Origin: JBMYZL01 sp049610385 | Lineage (GTDB): Bacteria; Bacteroidota; Bacteroidia; Flavobacteriales_D; Sanyastnellaceae | Direction of reading: 5' to 3' | Assembly (NCBI GenBank): GCA_049610385.1 | Contig: JBMYZL010000013.1 | Location: 22,105 to 86,104, forward strand | DNA length: 64,000 nt | Shown here: piece after piece, positions 62,608 through 64,000 of the stretch | Numbering within the stretch: position 1 is the stretch's first letter | How the letters are laid out: each line of letters starts with the position of its first letter | Position numbers and translations under genes: made by a program | Notes under the pieces: generated by a model | Told to the model about the DNA's origin: nothing | The model's database searches: none | What the model saw: the letters and a program-made list of their open reading frames with translations, nothing else

Positions 62608-63578
62608 GACACCCGCTCGACAACATGCAAGGCGATGCCACGGAAAAAGGCATCGTGGTCCGCATTCAAGTTCATTTTTTCCAACTCCGCAGAAGCCGCC
62701 TCCACATGTCCACGCATGGCTGCCCGAGCAACCTCATCAGCTCGAGCGGCCAGCATGGCATTTCGAATGGATTCAATCTTTTCATCTGGATTCGATGTGG
62801 GACCTTCCCATCTTCTTAGGACCTCTTCTCCTCCCGCGGCCAAGGTGTGAATCCACAAATGTGTCTTTTTGTCCGCCAAAATGTCTCCTCCAATTTGTTT
62901 GCCAACAACATCTCCTCCAAAAGTGTCCAATAAATCATCCTGAATCTGGAAGGCCAACCCAACTTGCTCACCAAACCGATACCAAACGTTTTGTCGTTCT
63001 TCATCAGCTCCCGCAGCCGCAGCACCCATGGCCATGGATGCCGCGAGGAGTACAGATGTCTTCAACCGGATCATCTCCGTGTATTCCTCGAGGGTCACAT
63101 CATTTCGGTTCTCAAAAGACATGTCCAATTGTTGGCCCAAGCAAACTTCAAGCGCCGTCCTGTGAAACCAATTCGCAACCGCAGAATACTGCGCATTCCG
63201 CGTTTTCGCCAAAGCCATGTTCGCCAGGGTGTACATGGTATCGCCACTCAAAATGGCTGCATTCTCATCCCACTTGAGGTGCACTGTCTGTTTTCCTCTT
63301 CGCAATGGAGCCGCATCCATGATGTCATCATGCATCAATGTGAAGTTGTGGAACAACTCCACAGCCATCGCCACAGGGAGGGCAGATAGGGCATTTTCTG
63401 ATTCCGCCTCTGCAGCAGCAAGGGCCACCACGGGACGCAATCGTTTCCCCCCCAAAGCCAACAGGTAGTGAATCGGATTGTAGATGCCTGCGACATCATT
63501 CTCTGGATAATCCTTCAGAAAATCAGACAGCCCAGCATCAAAGACTTGGCGCAAGCGCAACAACATCGGGTGATTCAT
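62604..63578 (-). CDS. Polyprenyl (geranylgeranyl/farnesyl-type) diphosphate synthase
   Basis: The 324-residue trans-isoprenyl diphosphate synthase has GGKRLRPVVAL, first Asp-rich motif in FTLMHDDIMDAAPLRRG, and second in FQIQDDLLDTFGG. The two residues before the first motif that set chain length do not give a firm product. It elongates isoprenoid precursors from the MEP pathway (ispD at 37979). It follows rfbA by 6 bases and overlaps the small helical gene. Confidence 0.93.
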   Translation of the reverse strand: MNHPMLLRLRQVFDAGLSDFLKDYPENDVAGIYNPIHYLLALGGKRLRPVVALAAAEAESENALSALPVAMAVELFHNFTLMHDDIMDAAPLRRGKQTVHLKWDENAAILSGDTMYTLANMALAKTRNAQYSAVANWFHRTALEVCLGQQLDMSFENRNDVTLEEYTEMIRLKTSVLLAASMAMGAAAAGADEERQNVWYRFGEQVGLAFQIQDDLLDTFGGDVVGKQIGGDILADKKTHLWIHTLAAGGEEVLRRWEGPTSNPDEKIESIRNAMLAARADEVARAAMRGHVEAASAELEKMNLNADHDAFFRGIALHVVERVS

Positions 63579-63584
63579 AGCAAC

Positions 63585-64000
63585 TCAATCCCTTCCTCGG
63601 GCGATTTGTTCAACGATATAATCACCATAACCCGATTTGCGCAAGGGCTGCGCCAAGGCCAGCGCCTGCTCATCCTCAATGTACCCCATCCGCCAAGCAA
63701 TCTCCTCAATGCATGCAATTTTCAACCCTTGGCGCTCTTCAATCACCTGAACATATTGAGAGGCCTGCATGAGTGATGCATGTGTACCCGTGTCCAGCCA
63801 GGCCATGCCTCGATCCAGTTTGGAAACAAAAAGGTTTCCTTGTTCGAGGTATGCCTTGTTGACATCCGTAATTTCAAATTCTCCCCGAGGAGACGGCGCC
63901 AAATTTTTGGCAATTTCCACCACTTGGTTGTCATAGAAATACAAACCCGGCACAGCAAAATTGCTTTTGGGTTGTGCTGGCTTTTCTTCGATGCTTAACA
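63585..64000 (-). CDS. rfbA: Glucose-1-phosphate thymidylyltransferase, C-terminal part
   Basis: The frame is open at the right edge, so the N-terminus with the nucleotide-binding site is missing. What remains is the RmlA C-terminal half: LSIEEKPAQPKSNFAVPGLY, FYDNQVVEIAKNLAPSPRGE, EITDVNKAYLEQG, LDRGMAWLDTGTHASLMQAS and the ending GYGDYIVE. It makes dTDP-glucose, the first step towards dTDP-rhamnose; rfbD is at 45664. Confidence 0.94.
   Translation of the reverse strand, partial: LSIEEKPAQPKSNFAVPGLYFYDNQVVEIAKNLAPSPRGEFEITDVNKAYLEQGNLFVSKLDRGMAWLDTGTHASLMQASQYVQVIEERQGLKIACIEEIAWRMGYIEDEQALALAQPLRKSGYGDYIVEQIARGRD

Overview
The window comes from a Bacteroidota chromosome, most likely a marine Flavobacteriales-type organism. 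This placement is inference from three things. There are many type IX secretion (T9SS) cargo proteins with type A and type B C-terminal sorting domains. Promoter -7 boxes of the Bacteroidota form TAnnTTTG recur. The gene set also fits: two-gene 2-oxoglutarate dehydrogenase, gapN-type GAPDH, mreBCD-pbp2-rodA, methylmalonyl-CoA epimerase plus cobalamin adenosyltransferase. I see no rRNA, tRNA, CRISPR array, insertion sequence or prophage.

Region 1 (1-28,917) is an accessory, surface-oriented stretch. It holds a DUF285/BspA-like repeat protein cut by the left edge, T9SS proteins, an MBOAT/AlgX-like acyltransferase pair, a metzincin-like secreted protease, a rhamnosyltransferase-like enzyme, a FISUMP-domain protein, gapN, a leftward cluster (HDAC-like deacetylase, TIGR03032 protein, VCBS-repeat T9SS protein, DCC-family protein), an L-type lectin/PKD protein with a type B sorting domain, and two large tandem paralogs. 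Those paralogs share a sharply bounded identical 739-bp 3' end. A Cys-rich module of the form GCTDxxACNYxxxAxxDDGSC recurs in six of these proteins.

Region 2 (29,100-49,460) is mostly housekeeping: methylmalonyl-CoA epimerase, an SDR, gdhA, hflX, rbfA, a LolC/E-type permease, dus, a CPBP protease, ispD, superoxide dismutase, an S41 protease, dCMP deaminase, cobalamin adenosyltransferase, DUF2795, GNAT, cvpA, phospho-sugar mutase, rfbD, a MacB-type permease and purH. At least ten of these genes have a TAnnTTyG box ending only 4-7 nt before the start codon, which predicts leaderless mRNAs.

Region 3 (49,537-55,071) is the rod-shape operon mreB-mreC-mreD-mrdA-rodA.

Region 4 (55,093-58,119) is the most interesting part. 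A four-gene operon encodes a CysM-like cysteine synthase, a JAMM/Mec peptidase, a CysO-like sulfur carrier and a MoeZ-like E1/rhodanese. This is the protein-thiocarboxylate route to cysteine known from Actinobacteria. Between rodA and cysM lies a 27-codon ORF with seven Cys codons (two adjacent, then four adjacent), followed by an intrinsic terminator. A 9-nt copy of the terminator's 3' arm lies inside the leader ORF, so an antiterminator can be drawn. Together these look like a cysteine-responsive attenuator. The carrier ends in Gly-Gly-Ser-Lys-Asp, which suggests that JAMM trimming is needed to expose the Gly-Gly tail.

Region 5 (58,126-64,000) runs leftward: sucB and sucA; a small hypothetical gene with a polyprenyl synthetase; and rfbA cut by the right edge.
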